From: an uncultured Pelagibacteraceae bacterium
Lineage (GTDB): Bacteria; Pseudomonadota; Alphaproteobacteria; Pelagibacterales; Pelagibacteraceae
DNA: 64,000 bases
Reading direction: 5' to 3'
Assembly: GCA_902534465.1 (NCBI GenBank)
Contig: CACAPU010000001.1
Coordinates: 124,001-188,000 of the forward strand
Positions 1 to 8,402 of the stretch are shown here, piece after piece; the first letter of the stretch is position 1, and the number at the start of each line of letters is the position of its first letter. A program made the translations under genes and the position numbers. The notes beneath the pieces are model-generated. The model did no database searches and was not told the DNA's origin. It was given only the letters and a program-made list of their open reading frames with translations.

Positions 1-595
1 TATTATTTGTTGGTTTATTGACATCTTTAGATATTTCGTGAAAAGTCAAACTTACTTTGTTACAATCTTTTAAAATAGTTGAACCAAAATGTTCAATGTT
101 TAAATATTTATCTATATCTTTTTCATAAAGTATTACTGGTTGTCTATGATGAATTTCTGAAATATTTTGGCTTGCCTCCTCAGTTATCATGCAAAATTGG
201 CCTTCATCGTAAATTGCAGCTATAAAAATTGTTTTTTTATCATTTCTGAAAAAATAATATGGAATTTTGTTATCTTTTGTTCTTTTCCACTCGTAGAAGC
301 CATCGGCAACAACTACACATCTTTGCGTTTTTATAAGTTTTTTAAATGAAACCTTTTCATCAATTGTTTCTAGTCTTGCATTTATCAAGGCTTTAAAGTC
401 TTTCTGTTTTGCCCATGATGGAATAATTCCCCATTTAAGATTTTCAACAGTATTGCCATTTTTATATTTCATTATTACAGGAAGATTTTGATATGGGTGT
501 GCATTATAATTATCACTGTCTTGAACTTTAATGGCAGTTTTTACGATATTTTTTGTTTTTGCAACAGCATTCGTTACTACGTATCTTCCACACAT
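1..595 (-). CDS. yedK: SOS response-associated peptidase (SRAP, YedK/HMCES family), C-terminus cut by window edge
   Basis: I translated this minus-strand frame by hand from the ATG at 595; it stays open to base 1, so about 198 residues are present and the C-terminus lies outside the window. The protein starts Met-Cys-Gly-Arg-Tyr, and Cys2 is the residue that, in this family, forms a covalent crosslink to abasic sites in single-stranded DNA. Other family positions are visible: NARLET (72-77), GFYEW with Glu102, and a HRQP stretch with His150. The known role is protection of abasic sites at replication forks in the cytoplasm. It is divergent from the acetyltransferase at 631, with only 35 bases between. 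The family call is firm; whether this copy is under SOS control cannot be seen. Confidence 0.9.
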   Translation of the reverse strand, partial: MCGRYVVTNAVAKTKNIVKTAIKVQDSDNYNAHPYQNLPVIMKYKNGNTVENLKWGIIPSWAKQKDFKALINARLETIDEKVSFKKLIKTQRCVVVADGFYEWKRTKDNKIPYYFFRNDKKTIFIAAIYDEGQFCMITEEASQNISEIHHRQPVILYEKDIDKYLNIEHFGSTILKDCNKVSLTFHEISKDVNKPTNN

Positions 596-630
596 ATATT
601 TAATATTGGTTTAATTTATTTTTCGATTAT

Positions 631-1101
631 ATGTTCTTCAAAATGATTAAATCAATAGAAAATAACTTTGATAACCCACAGGTAAATGAACTTCTTAGAA
701 TCCATTTTATTGAATTAAGATCTGTATCACCAGAAGGCAGTTCACATGTATTAGATGTGCAAGGTTTGAGAGTGCCGAGTATAAAGTTTTGGAGTTTATG
801 GGAGAATAATGATTTAGTTGGATGTGGAGCTTTAAAAACTCTTTCAGAAGATCACGGAGAATTTAAATCAATAAGAGTTGTAGATAAATTTAGAAAAAAA
901 AAATATGGAGAAAAAATTATCACTCATTTGATTGATAAATCAAAAAAAATTGGAATTAAAAAAATAAGTGTTGAAACAGGAGCTGGAGAATTTTTTGCCC
1001 CAGCAAGAAAATTATTTAAAAATTTTGGTTTCAAAAAATGTAAACCTTTTGCACATTATAAAGAGGATCCAAATTCATGTTATTATAGTTTAAATTTGTA
1101 A
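631..1101 (+). CDS. GNAT-family N-acetyltransferase
   Basis: This 156-residue protein has the GNAT fold pattern: a beta strand ending in DLVGCGAL, then EFKSIRVVDKFRKKKYGEKI, which matches the strand plus acetyl-CoA pyrophosphate-binding loop (motif A) although the loop is unusually lysine-rich. A C-terminal FKNFGFKKC segment is the usual motif B helix and strand. GNAT enzymes move an acetyl group from acetyl-CoA to an amine, but the acceptor cannot be predicted here. The start could be 631 (MFFKM) or the ATG at 643; neither has a clear Shine-Dalgarno sequence. The next gene starts five bases after its stop, so the two are probably co-transcribed. Confidence 0.85.
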   Translation: MFFKMIKSIENNFDNPQVNELLRIHFIELRSVSPEGSSHVLDVQGLRVPSIKFWSLWENNDLVGCGALKTLSEDHGEFKSIRVVDKFRKKKYGEKIITHLIDKSKKIGIKKISVETGAGEFFAPARKLFKNFGFKKCKPFAHYKEDPNSCYYSLNL

Positions 1102-1105
1102 TTTC

Positions 1106-1546
1106 ATGAAAAAAAATTTAGCCAAACCCTATATACTTTATGTTGCTGAGGTTATTTATATAGCAATCAGTGAAATTAAAAGTAAAGAGCAAAATATAAG
1201 CAATATTGATGCTATGGAAAGATTCATAGGTTCACCATTATATGAAAAAATAAGTACTGGTAAGTATCATGATGATTGGTTTGAAGAGTTAAAAAAAAAT
1301 AATTATATTGATATCAATTCTGGAGAAAAAATTTCTGCCGAAGTAATTCGGCTTTTAAATCTTCAAAAAGAAGCAATGATGAAGCAATTAATTAAATTTC
1401 CTGATTTATACTATGCAAAAAGTCATTTTCCTTTAGATATTTCTCAAAGAGCTATTAACCATCTGTGGAGGGTGTGTGAAAGTTACGAGTTGTGGTGTAA
1501 TGAAACAAAGAATACTAAGTTAATAAAATTAAACATAATTGAATAA
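1106..1546 (+). CDS. Hypothetical protein, 146 aa
   Basis: I do not recognise this protein. It is a soluble-looking, mostly helical sequence with no signal peptide, no membrane segment and no cysteine-pair metal motif. Hydrophobic and aromatic residues are spaced as in a folded domain, for example NHLWRVCESYELWCNE near the C-terminus. It sits five bases after the acetyltransferase and five bases before the MFS transporter ATG at 1551, so it is the middle gene of a probable three-gene operon. Codon use and base composition match its neighbours, which argues for a real native gene. No function is proposed. Confidence 0.7.
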   Translation: MKKNLAKPYILYVAEVIYIAISEIKSKEQNISNIDAMERFIGSPLYEKISTGKYHDDWFEELKKNNYIDINSGEKISAEVIRLLNLQKEAMMKQLIKFPDLYYAKSHFPLDISQRAINHLWRVCESYELWCNETKNTKLIKLNIIE

Positions 1547-1550
1547 CTTT

Positions 1551-3164
1551 ATGAATCAAATTTCCAAATTCGTTGACTCCACTTTGTTAGATTTAGGAAG
1601 ACAATTTAAATTATCCTATTTGCCACCTCTAATGATTTATCTTGCAGCTGGAATTTCGGGTTTAACAGGAATAGTAGGTACATTTTTTGTCAAAGATTAT
1701 CTAAATCTATCAGCAGCCTTTCTTGCTGGACTAGGGTTTTGGGCTGGTATTCCTTGGGCACTAAAAATGCCATTAGGTCATTTAGTAGATTTAATTTGGA
1801 ACAAAAAAAATTATATGGTTTATGTAGGAGCTACACTAATTGGTTTAAGCTTATTGATAATGTATGGATTAATTATCCATACAGAATGGATGTCCACAAT
1901 TCTAAAAGTAGAGACTTGGTTTGTAATAAGTGTTCTTTTAGCTCCCATTGGATATGTAGTTCAAGATGTTGTTGCAGATGCAATGACAGTAGAAGCTGTT
2001 CCAATTGTTAATGAAGAAGGTCAAAAATTTTCACAAGATCAGATTAAAACAATGCATACTACAATGCAGACACTTGGACGATTTGCAATTATCGGTGGTA
2101 CTGTTCTTGTTGCTTTAGTGAATGTAATCTTATTTAAAGGCGTAGATAGTTTAGAGCAAGTGGACAAAATAGAGCTCTATGGATCAATTTATATTTATGC
2201 ACTAGTAATACCATTTGTTTCAATTTTAGGAGTAATTTTTGCTAACTATCTTAAAAATAAAAAAAAAAATAAATTAATTGGTCAGGGTTTAGTCGGTAAC
2301 GAAGATAATTACGAACACGAAAAAACAGAGATTAATTGGTGGATTTTAGGTGGTAGTTTAATTTTTGTAATTTTTACACTCAGCGTTGGTTCCTTCGGAG
2401 TTCCTTTTGCTCAAGAAATAGTTTTTTTAGGATCTATGGTAATTATTTTGTTCCTGATGAGTAAATTGATAAAAGAACTGCCTCAAAATTTAAGATCTAC
2501 AATTGTGGGGACGGCTGTGATAATATTTGTATTCAGAGCAATGCCAGGTCCAGGTCCAGGACTATCTTGGTTCGAAATAGATGAGCTAAAATTTAACGAG
2601 CAGTTTTTTTCTATATTATCATTACTAGCTTCGGTCTTAACATTGTTAGGAATTATTTTGCTTAGACCTTTTATGTCAAATAATTCAATAGCAAAAATTA
2701 TTGTAGTTTTGTCAATTGCTGGTGCAATATTATTTTTGCCAAGTGTTGGGATGTATTACGGATTTCATAATTGGACTTCATCAATGACAAATGGAATTGT
2801 TGATGCTAAATTTATTGCACTAATTAATACAGCTTTAGAATCACCTTTAGGTCAGGTCTCAATGATACCTTTACTAGCATGGATTGCAAAGAATGCGCCT
2901 TCGCATCTAAAAGCTACTTTTTTTGCAGTTTTTGCGTCTTTTACAAATTTGGCGCTATCAGCAAGTGCTTTAGGAACAAAATACTTAAATGAAATTTATA
3001 CAATTACTCGTGAAGTCAAAGATAAAGTGACTAATGCAATATTGACAACTGCTGATTACTCAGAATTGGGAATATTACTAATAACTGTAACATTGCTGAC
3101 TTTAATTTTACCAATTTTGTTTGTATTTATTATTCAAAAAACAAGATTTAAAACTTTAGAATAG
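1551..3164 (+). CDS. Major facilitator superfamily transporter (AmpG/BT1-like)
   Basis: This is an inner-membrane permease of 537 residues with about twelve or more hydrophobic segments spread over its whole length. The segment QDVVADAMTVEAV resembles the QD-x-x-x-DA signature of AmpG (muropeptide) and BT1 (folate/biopterin) type MFS carriers, so it may belong to that branch. The cargo is unknown. A hydrophilic loop of about 40 residues (around KNKKKNKLIGQGL) lies near the middle, as expected between the two six-helix halves. I chose the ATG at 1551; a TTG at 1539 is in frame but would overlap the upstream gene. The stop is three bases from the convergent soxG stop. Confidence 0.8.
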   Translation: MNQISKFVDSTLLDLGRQFKLSYLPPLMIYLAAGISGLTGIVGTFFVKDYLNLSAAFLAGLGFWAGIPWALKMPLGHLVDLIWNKKNYMVYVGATLIGLSLLIMYGLIIHTEWMSTILKVETWFVISVLLAPIGYVVQDVVADAMTVEAVPIVNEEGQKFSQDQIKTMHTTMQTLGRFAIIGGTVLVALVNVILFKGVDSLEQVDKIELYGSIYIYALVIPFVSILGVIFANYLKNKKKNKLIGQGLVGNEDNYEHEKTEINWWILGGSLIFVIFTLSVGSFGVPFAQEIVFLGSMVIILFLMSKLIKELPQNLRSTIVGTAVIIFVFRAMPGPGPGLSWFEIDELKFNEQFFSILSLLASVLTLLGIILLRPFMSNNSIAKIIVVLSIAGAILFLPSVGMYYGFHNWTSSMTNGIVDAKFIALINTALESPLGQVSMIPLLAWIAKNAPSHLKATFFAVFASFTNLALSASALGTKYLNEIYTITREVKDKVTNAILTTADYSELGILLITVTLLTLILPILFVFIIQKTRFKTLE

Positions 3165-3167
3165 TTT

Positions 3168-3755
3168 CTAAATACATTTATAGCCATATTCTAGTGAAGC
3201 ATCAGTTATTGAGTGGTACATAGACTCCCCAAAACTACGAAGTGAAAAAATTCTAGCTTTTTCAGGATTATCTTCAATCATATCAACTAAAAAAGATATT
3301 CCGTTGTATGATGAGTTGATGCACATATTTTTACTAAATATATTGAAATTAAACGGACAACCTTTTTTTAAAACCTCTTTAACATTAGGTCCTTCTATTT
3401 GTATAATTGCTTTTGAGTGTGAGAGATCTGTAACAGCAAAGTCGCTATCATTAAAATTTTTTAAAATTTCACTAAAAAATTCTTTTTTTTGAGAAACAAC
3501 AAGCCAATTGTTTGGTGAATTCCACAATATTCTTAAATTTTCATTTGCGACAACTTTTTGTGCTTCATTAACAAATTGCAAATTATTAAGTTTTATATCA
3601 TTTATTTTAATTGAAGAATTTTTGTACTGAAATATTTGAGCAATTAATAAATTTTTTAACTCAGAAATTTTCAATAATTCATTTTCAGTTTTATTTTCAA
3701 AATTTCCATAAGAGCCAACAGAGTGAATGTTCTGCAAAGGTGATATCATCGTCAT
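3168..3755 (-). CDS. soxG: Sarcosine oxidase gamma subunit
   Basis: This is the fourth gene of soxBDAG, 195 residues, close to the usual 180-210 for the gamma chain. Gamma subunits have a small GcvT-like fold and help hold the alpha/beta dimer; they bind no cofactor of their own. Family features include an NWLVV strand, then DLSHSKAIIQIEGPNVKEVLKKGC, which corresponds to the 'D-S-x-x-x-x-x-x-x-G' segment shared with GcvT-like proteins. The start ATG overlaps the soxA stop by four bases (ATGA), which supports coupled translation. The same architecture occurs as subunit D of N-methylglutamate dehydrogenase, so the complex might act on N-methylglutamate instead of sarcosine. Confidence 0.88.
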   Translation of the reverse strand: MTMISPLQNIHSVGSYGNFENKTENELLKISELKNLLIAQIFQYKNSSIKINDIKLNNLQFVNEAQKVVANENLRILWNSPNNWLVVSQKKEFFSEILKNFNDSDFAVTDLSHSKAIIQIEGPNVKEVLKKGCPFNFNIFSKNMCINSSYNGISFLVDMIEDNPEKARIFSLRSFGESMYHSITDASLEYGYKCI

Positions 3756-6748
3756 GATCTAACTCTCTTTCCTTCAGGATCTACATAATGTGAAGAGACA
3801 ATCTCTACAGGTATCGTTTTGTTTTTTAAAGGTGACATAGCAAAGAGTTTTTGTCCTATCATATTTTTACCATCTTTAATTATTGCTAAAGAAAATGGGT
3901 TATCATATTCAACACTCCAACATGAAGCCGAAACATGACCTAATTTTGGATTTGGTAATTTTGCTTTTGGATCTTTTACTATGTAAGATCCCTCAGGTAT
4001 ACTTGTAGTTTTATCAATTGGAACTACGCCAACTAATTTTTCTCTATCCGTAGATGAAAAGGCAGATCTGTTTAAAGATCTTTTACCTATAAAATCTTTT
4101 TTCTTACTAACTAGCCCTTCTAAAGATGCATCATAAGGGATTGTTCTTCCATCTAATTCAGATCCTGCAACATGTCCCATTTCTATTCTTAGTGTCGATA
4201 AAGCTTCTGTTCCATATGGCTGTATTTGAAATTCTTGTCCAACTTGCATAATTTTTTCCCACATGAAATATCCGTTATCGGACTCAACGTTAATCTCATA
4301 TGCCAACTCACCAGAAAACGAAATTCTGTAAATTTTTGCAGGAACTCCAAATAAATCAGCTTCTTTATAACCCATAAATGGTAAACCTTCGTTTGAAACA
4401 TCTAAATTAGGGAATAATTTCATTAATAATTTTCTAGAATTAGGTCCTGCGATTGCTGCACCTGCCCATTGCTCTGTTGTTGATACAACGTTTACATTTA
4501 ATTCTGGCCACACTAGTTGTAAATAATATTCTAAATGAGATAGAACATTTGCTGCTTGAGCTGTTGTAGTTGTCATGTGATAATGATTTTCGGAAATCCT
4601 TGTTGTTGTTCCATCATCCATTACAATTCCATCTTCTCTTAACATTACACCGTATCTTGCTTTACCTACTGGAAGTTTAAGCCAAGCGTTAGTATAAACT
4701 CTATTTAAAAATTCTGCTGCATCTGGTCCTTTAACATCTATTTTACCTAATGTTGTAACATCACATACGCCTACATTTTGTCTTACATTCTTTGCCTCTC
4801 TTTTTGATGCTTCAAATAACCCTTCATTTCCTTGCTTGTAATATCTTGGTCTTAGCCAAACCCCTGCATCAACAAATACTGCATTATTTTTTTCATGCCA
4901 TGAGTGCATAGGTGATTTCCTTGTTGGTTTAGAATGCTTACCAACTTCTCTTCCTACAATTGCTCCAATTGAAACTGGGGTATAAGGAGGTCTAAAAGTT
5001 GTATGTCCTACTTGTGGAACAACTTTATTCTCAATATCAGAAACTAATTGTAATCCATTTAAATTACTCGTTTTTCCTTGGTCAGTAGCCATACCAAGTG
5101 TTGTATATCTTTTTACATGCTCGATAGACCTAAATCCTTCTCTTAAAGCTAGCTCAATATCAGAAACTGCTACGTCATTCTGAAAATCTAAAAACCTTTT
5201 ATAAGATTTACCTTTTGGTAAAGGAACACACCAAAATTTGTCATGATCTGTTGATTTTTTTTCTACTACTGTTGGTATTGAAACTTTATTATTTTTTTCA
5301 GTTATTTTATTTGAAACTTCAAAACCTTTATCAAAAGCATCCTTAATTGTTTCCTCTAATGTAAATATTCCATTTGCTGACCCAATTGTATTTTCTTGTT
5401 GTTTAGATTTATCTGGTACAAATGCATCAATTTTTTCGTTAAATTTAGATTTGTTTCCTGACTGTGATGCTAAATGAATAGATGGTGTCCAAAAACCTGA
5501 TACACAAATACAATCACATTCTATATTTTCTATGTTAAATAATTCTTTTTTATCGTCAGATATTTTAGCAATATCTGCTGATTTAACTTTTTTATAGCCT
5601 TTTGCAGCAACAACTACATATGAGAATTTAATTTCAATATTTAAATTTTTTACCTCAGTTATAATGTCTGAAGAAGGACCGCTTCTTGTATCCAATATAA
5701 TTGGATTTACTCCGTTTTTCTTAAATTCAATTGCAGTTTCATAACCACTATCATTGTTGGTGAAAATTAAAGGTTTTTTTCCAACTAATACTCCATAAAC
5801 TTTCATGTACTCTTTGGCAGCTGACGATAACATAACTCCTGGAGTATCATTATTTCCAAAAACTAAAGGTCTTTCAATTGAACCTGATGAAATCAATACT
5901 TCATTTGCTCTTATGTACCACAAACGTTGTTTAGGTAGATATTTTTGGGTTTTTGGCAAGTGATCACTAATACGCTCTGACATTACTAACATATTGTGAT
6001 CATAGTAACCAAAAACTTGCGATCTATTTTTTACTGTAACATTAGGCATGGACTTTAGTTCTGCAATAATTTTTTCTGTCCACTCGACTCCAGTTTGGTT
6101 TCCGATATTTACATCACTTGTTAATAAGCTACCTCCAAATCTTGGTTTATCCTCAGCTAATATTACTCGGGCTCCGTTCTTGGCAGCGGCATAAGCACTT
6201 GCTAAACCTGAAGGTCCAGATCCTGTTATTAGTAAATCACAATACTCATATTTGTGCTCATATCTCTCTTTATCATGTTTGATTGAAGCTTCTCCAAATC
6301 CAGCCGCCATTCGAATAAAAGGTTCATATATTTTATACCAAAAGCTAGGAGGCCACATAAATGTTTTGTAATAGAAACCAGCTGGAAAAAACATTTTTAA
6401 GAAATTATTTATTGCCCCAATATCAAAATTTACGCTAGGCCAACAATTAACACTCTTAACCTCTAGCCCTTCAAAAATTTCTTGTTCTGTTGCTCTTATA
6501 TTTGGATCTCTCTCATTATTCCTATCTAACTGCAGAATTGCATAGGGCTCGTCAACACCAACTCCAAAAAAACCTCTAGGTCTATGATATTTAAAACTTC
6601 TACCTACTAAATGAACTCCATTCGCTATCAAGGCAGATGCAATAGTATCTCCCTCGAAACCAAAATATTTTTTTCCATTAAACTTGAAGGAAATTTTTTT
6701 ATCTCTATTAATCATCCCAACATTATCTATTCTAAAATTCTGAGCCAT
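3752..6748 (-). CDS. soxA: Sarcosine oxidase alpha subunit
   Basis: This 998-residue protein has the normal alpha-chain length. In order it shows an N-terminal ferredoxin-like segment (about 15-100, GDTIASALIANGV), a dinucleotide-binding region starting at about 170 with GSGPSGLASAYAAA, a second nucleotide-binding part (about 320-480), and a C-terminal GcvT-type folate-binding domain (about 600-990, with the TLRIEMGH and PYDASLEGLV motifs). In the heterotetrameric enzyme the methyl carbon of sarcosine leaves the beta-chain flavin and is captured as 5,10-methylene-tetrahydrofolate on the alpha chain. The gene overlaps soxD by one base (TAATG) and soxG by four. It is equally similar in layout to MgdC, so substrate choice is open. 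Confidence 0.93.
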   Translation of the reverse strand: MAQNFRIDNVGMINRDKKISFKFNGKKYFGFEGDTIASALIANGVHLVGRSFKYHRPRGFFGVGVDEPYAILQLDRNNERDPNIRATEQEIFEGLEVKSVNCWPSVNFDIGAINNFLKMFFPAGFYYKTFMWPPSFWYKIYEPFIRMAAGFGEASIKHDKERYEHKYEYCDLLITGSGPSGLASAYAAAKNGARVILAEDKPRFGGSLLTSDVNIGNQTGVEWTEKIIAELKSMPNVTVKNRSQVFGYYDHNMLVMSERISDHLPKTQKYLPKQRLWYIRANEVLISSGSIERPLVFGNNDTPGVMLSSAAKEYMKVYGVLVGKKPLIFTNNDSGYETAIEFKKNGVNPIILDTRSGPSSDIITEVKNLNIEIKFSYVVVAAKGYKKVKSADIAKISDDKKELFNIENIECDCICVSGFWTPSIHLASQSGNKSKFNEKIDAFVPDKSKQQENTIGSANGIFTLEETIKDAFDKGFEVSNKITEKNNKVSIPTVVEKKSTDHDKFWCVPLPKGKSYKRFLDFQNDVAVSDIELALREGFRSIEHVKRYTTLGMATDQGKTSNLNGLQLVSDIENKVVPQVGHTTFRPPYTPVSIGAIVGREVGKHSKPTRKSPMHSWHEKNNAVFVDAGVWLRPRYYKQGNEGLFEASKREAKNVRQNVGVCDVTTLGKIDVKGPDAAEFLNRVYTNAWLKLPVGKARYGVMLREDGIVMDDGTTTRISENHYHMTTTTAQAANVLSHLEYYLQLVWPELNVNVVSTTEQWAGAAIAGPNSRKLLMKLFPNLDVSNEGLPFMGYKEADLFGVPAKIYRISFSGELAYEINVESDNGYFMWEKIMQVGQEFQIQPYGTEALSTLRIEMGHVAGSELDGRTIPYDASLEGLVSKKKDFIGKRSLNRSAFSSTDREKLVGVVPIDKTTSIPEGSYIVKDPKAKLPNPKLGHVSASCWSVEYDNPFSLAIIKDGKNMIGQKLFAMSPLKNKTIPVEIVSSHYVDPEGKRVRS

Positions 6749-7017
6749 TATTTTATTGCTTCGTTTGCTTTGTAGGTTTTAAAAATTTCGTGAGTTGATG
6801 TATCTCTCTCGACTTTAATCCATTGTCTACAACCAGAAATATGATGCCACAATTCTAAATGTTTTCCTCTTGGACTTTTTCTTAAGTATACAAAATTATC
6901 CCATTCTTGATCGCTTATTTCTTTATTTAATTCAGGTCGCTTTACTGTTGCATCTCCACCATAAGCAAATTCATTCTGAGATCTAAGTCCACAATGTGGA
7001 CAGTTGATATATAACAT
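6748..7017 (-). CDS. soxD: Sarcosine oxidase delta subunit
   Basis: This is an 89-residue protein of the size typical for SoxD. It starts with a zinc-binding half-site CPHCG (residues 6-10) and has the second half near HHISGCRQW, matching the three Cys plus one His zinc site known for the delta chain. The conserved stretches YGGDATVKRPE, YLRKSPRGKHLE and ERDTSTHEI are also present. Delta is a structural subunit of the cytoplasmic heterotetramer. The gene starts one base after the soxB stop and overlaps soxA by one base, so translation of the whole operon is probably coupled. Confidence 0.93.
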   Translation of the reverse strand: MLYINCPHCGLRSQNEFAYGGDATVKRPELNKEISDQEWDNFVYLRKSPRGKHLELWHHISGCRQWIKVERDTSTHEIFKTYKANEAIK

Positions 7018-8274
7018 TTATGATATCCAGGTTTTTGTTCCTAGGCCTTTTTCATCAATTAAATTTCCAGTACTAAATCTGTTTAGGCTATAACCAGCAT
7101 TTAAATCATGAACTCTATCTTGAGCAATTGTATGTGCAAAAGTCCACCCGGATGCTGGAGTTGCTTTAAATCCACCATAGCACCAACCACAATTTAAATA
7201 TAATCCGTTAATATGCGTTTTATCAATAATTGGCGATCCATCCATGGACATATCCATTATTCCGCCCCAAGTTCTTAACATTTTTAATTTGCTAAGAAAT
7301 GGAAACATCGCAATCCCCTCTGTTAATACGTGTTGAAGAGTTGGCAAGTTTCCTCTCTGTGAGTAACTATTATATCCATCTAAATCTCCACCCATAACCA
7401 TTTCGCCTTTATCTGATTGGCTACAATAAAAATGTCCTGCACCAAATGTAACAACATGATCAAGCAAAGGTTTAATAGGCTCTGAAACGCATGCTTGAAG
7501 CAAGTGAGTTTCAATTGGTAAAGTCATATTTAACATTTCTGCCAAAATATTTGTACTTCCTGCAACACATAAACCAACTTTCTTTGCTTTAATTTCTCCT
7601 TTTGAAGTTCTTACTCCAAGAATTTTTCCATTTGAGACATCAAATCCTGTAACTTCGCAGTTTTGAATTATGTCAACACCCATAGAGTCTGCTTGTCTCG
7701 CATAACCCCAGGCAACAGCATCATGTCTTGCTGTTCCAGCACTTGGTTGCATCAAACCTCCAAAAATTGGGAACCTTACATTGTCAGAAAAGTCTGCCAT
7801 TGGAATTAACTTTTGAACCTCATCTCTATTTAACAAAACTGCATCAATTCCATTCAAACGCATAGAATTTCCCCTTCTTGAATAGGCATTCATTTGTGCA
7901 TCTGAGTGGGCAAGATTAATAATTCCTCTTGGAGAAAACATTACATTATAATTTAAATCTTGGCTCATCTTTCTCCATAGGTCCATACCAAATTCACTAA
8001 ACAAACCATTTTCATCATGCATATAATTAGACCTGATAATTGTTGTATTCCTTCCAACGTTTCCTCCACCTATCCAACCTTTTTCAATGATAGCAACATT
8101 TGTAATGTTGTGTTCTTTTGCTAAGTAATATGCGGTTGCTAATCCATGGCCTCCCCCGCCAATGATAATTACATCGTATTCTTTTTTAGGAGTCGGGTCT
8201 TTCCATGCAACTTCCCAATTTTGATGATCTGAGAATGCATTTTTTATTAGACTAAAAACTGAATAATTTTGCAT
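7018..8274 (-). CDS. soxB: Sarcosine oxidase beta subunit
   Basis: This 418-residue protein is the first gene of soxBDAG and the catalytic flavoprotein. It carries an FAD motif GGGGHGLATAYYLA near residue 38, and the TARHDAVAWG segment contains the histidine that binds FMN covalently in studied beta chains. The C-terminal GWCYGGFKATPASGW stretch is also typical. The enzyme oxidises sarcosine to glycine, using oxygen and passing the methyl carbon to tetrahydrofolate. The start ATG at 8274 faces fhs across a 128-base divergent region, which makes sense because Fhs shares the folate C1 pool. MgdA of N-methylglutamate dehydrogenase is a close relative and cannot be excluded. Confidence 0.93.
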   Translation of the reverse strand: MQNYSVFSLIKNAFSDHQNWEVAWKDPTPKKEYDVIIIGGGGHGLATAYYLAKEHNITNVAIIEKGWIGGGNVGRNTTIIRSNYMHDENGLFSEFGMDLWRKMSQDLNYNVMFSPRGIINLAHSDAQMNAYSRRGNSMRLNGIDAVLLNRDEVQKLIPMADFSDNVRFPIFGGLMQPSAGTARHDAVAWGYARQADSMGVDIIQNCEVTGFDVSNGKILGVRTSKGEIKAKKVGLCVAGSTNILAEMLNMTLPIETHLLQACVSEPIKPLLDHVVTFGAGHFYCSQSDKGEMVMGGDLDGYNSYSQRGNLPTLQHVLTEGIAMFPFLSKLKMLRTWGGIMDMSMDGSPIIDKTHINGLYLNCGWCYGGFKATPASGWTFAHTIAQDRVHDLNAGYSLNRFSTGNLIDEKGLGTKTWIS

Positions 8275-8402
8275 TTTATAATTTTATCTAATTAAACTTA
8301 AATTTTTTCTTATTTTTTATATATATATTTTTTAGATGTTTAAAATCCTATTAAAAAAGTATAGAAATTTTGCACATTAATTTATTATAGGTTTTAAACC
8401 AA
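8275..8402. promoter_or_regulatory. Divergent promoter region between soxB and fhs
   Basis: These 128 bases must hold the promoters for both soxBDAG and fhs. The sequence is almost entirely A/T with an alternating TA run around 8318-8330. I could not find a convincing dyad, a ZTP (pfl) or tetrahydrofolate riboswitch fold, or a glycine riboswitch core. The fhs start has no clear Shine-Dalgarno sequence. The call rests on gene orientation alone. Confidence 0.5.

Noticed and set aside
8275..8402. Possible folate-related riboswitch (ZTP or THF) upstream of fhs
   Set aside because: The region is almost pure A/T and lacks the conserved G-rich cores of either riboswitch; no stable stem could be drawn.
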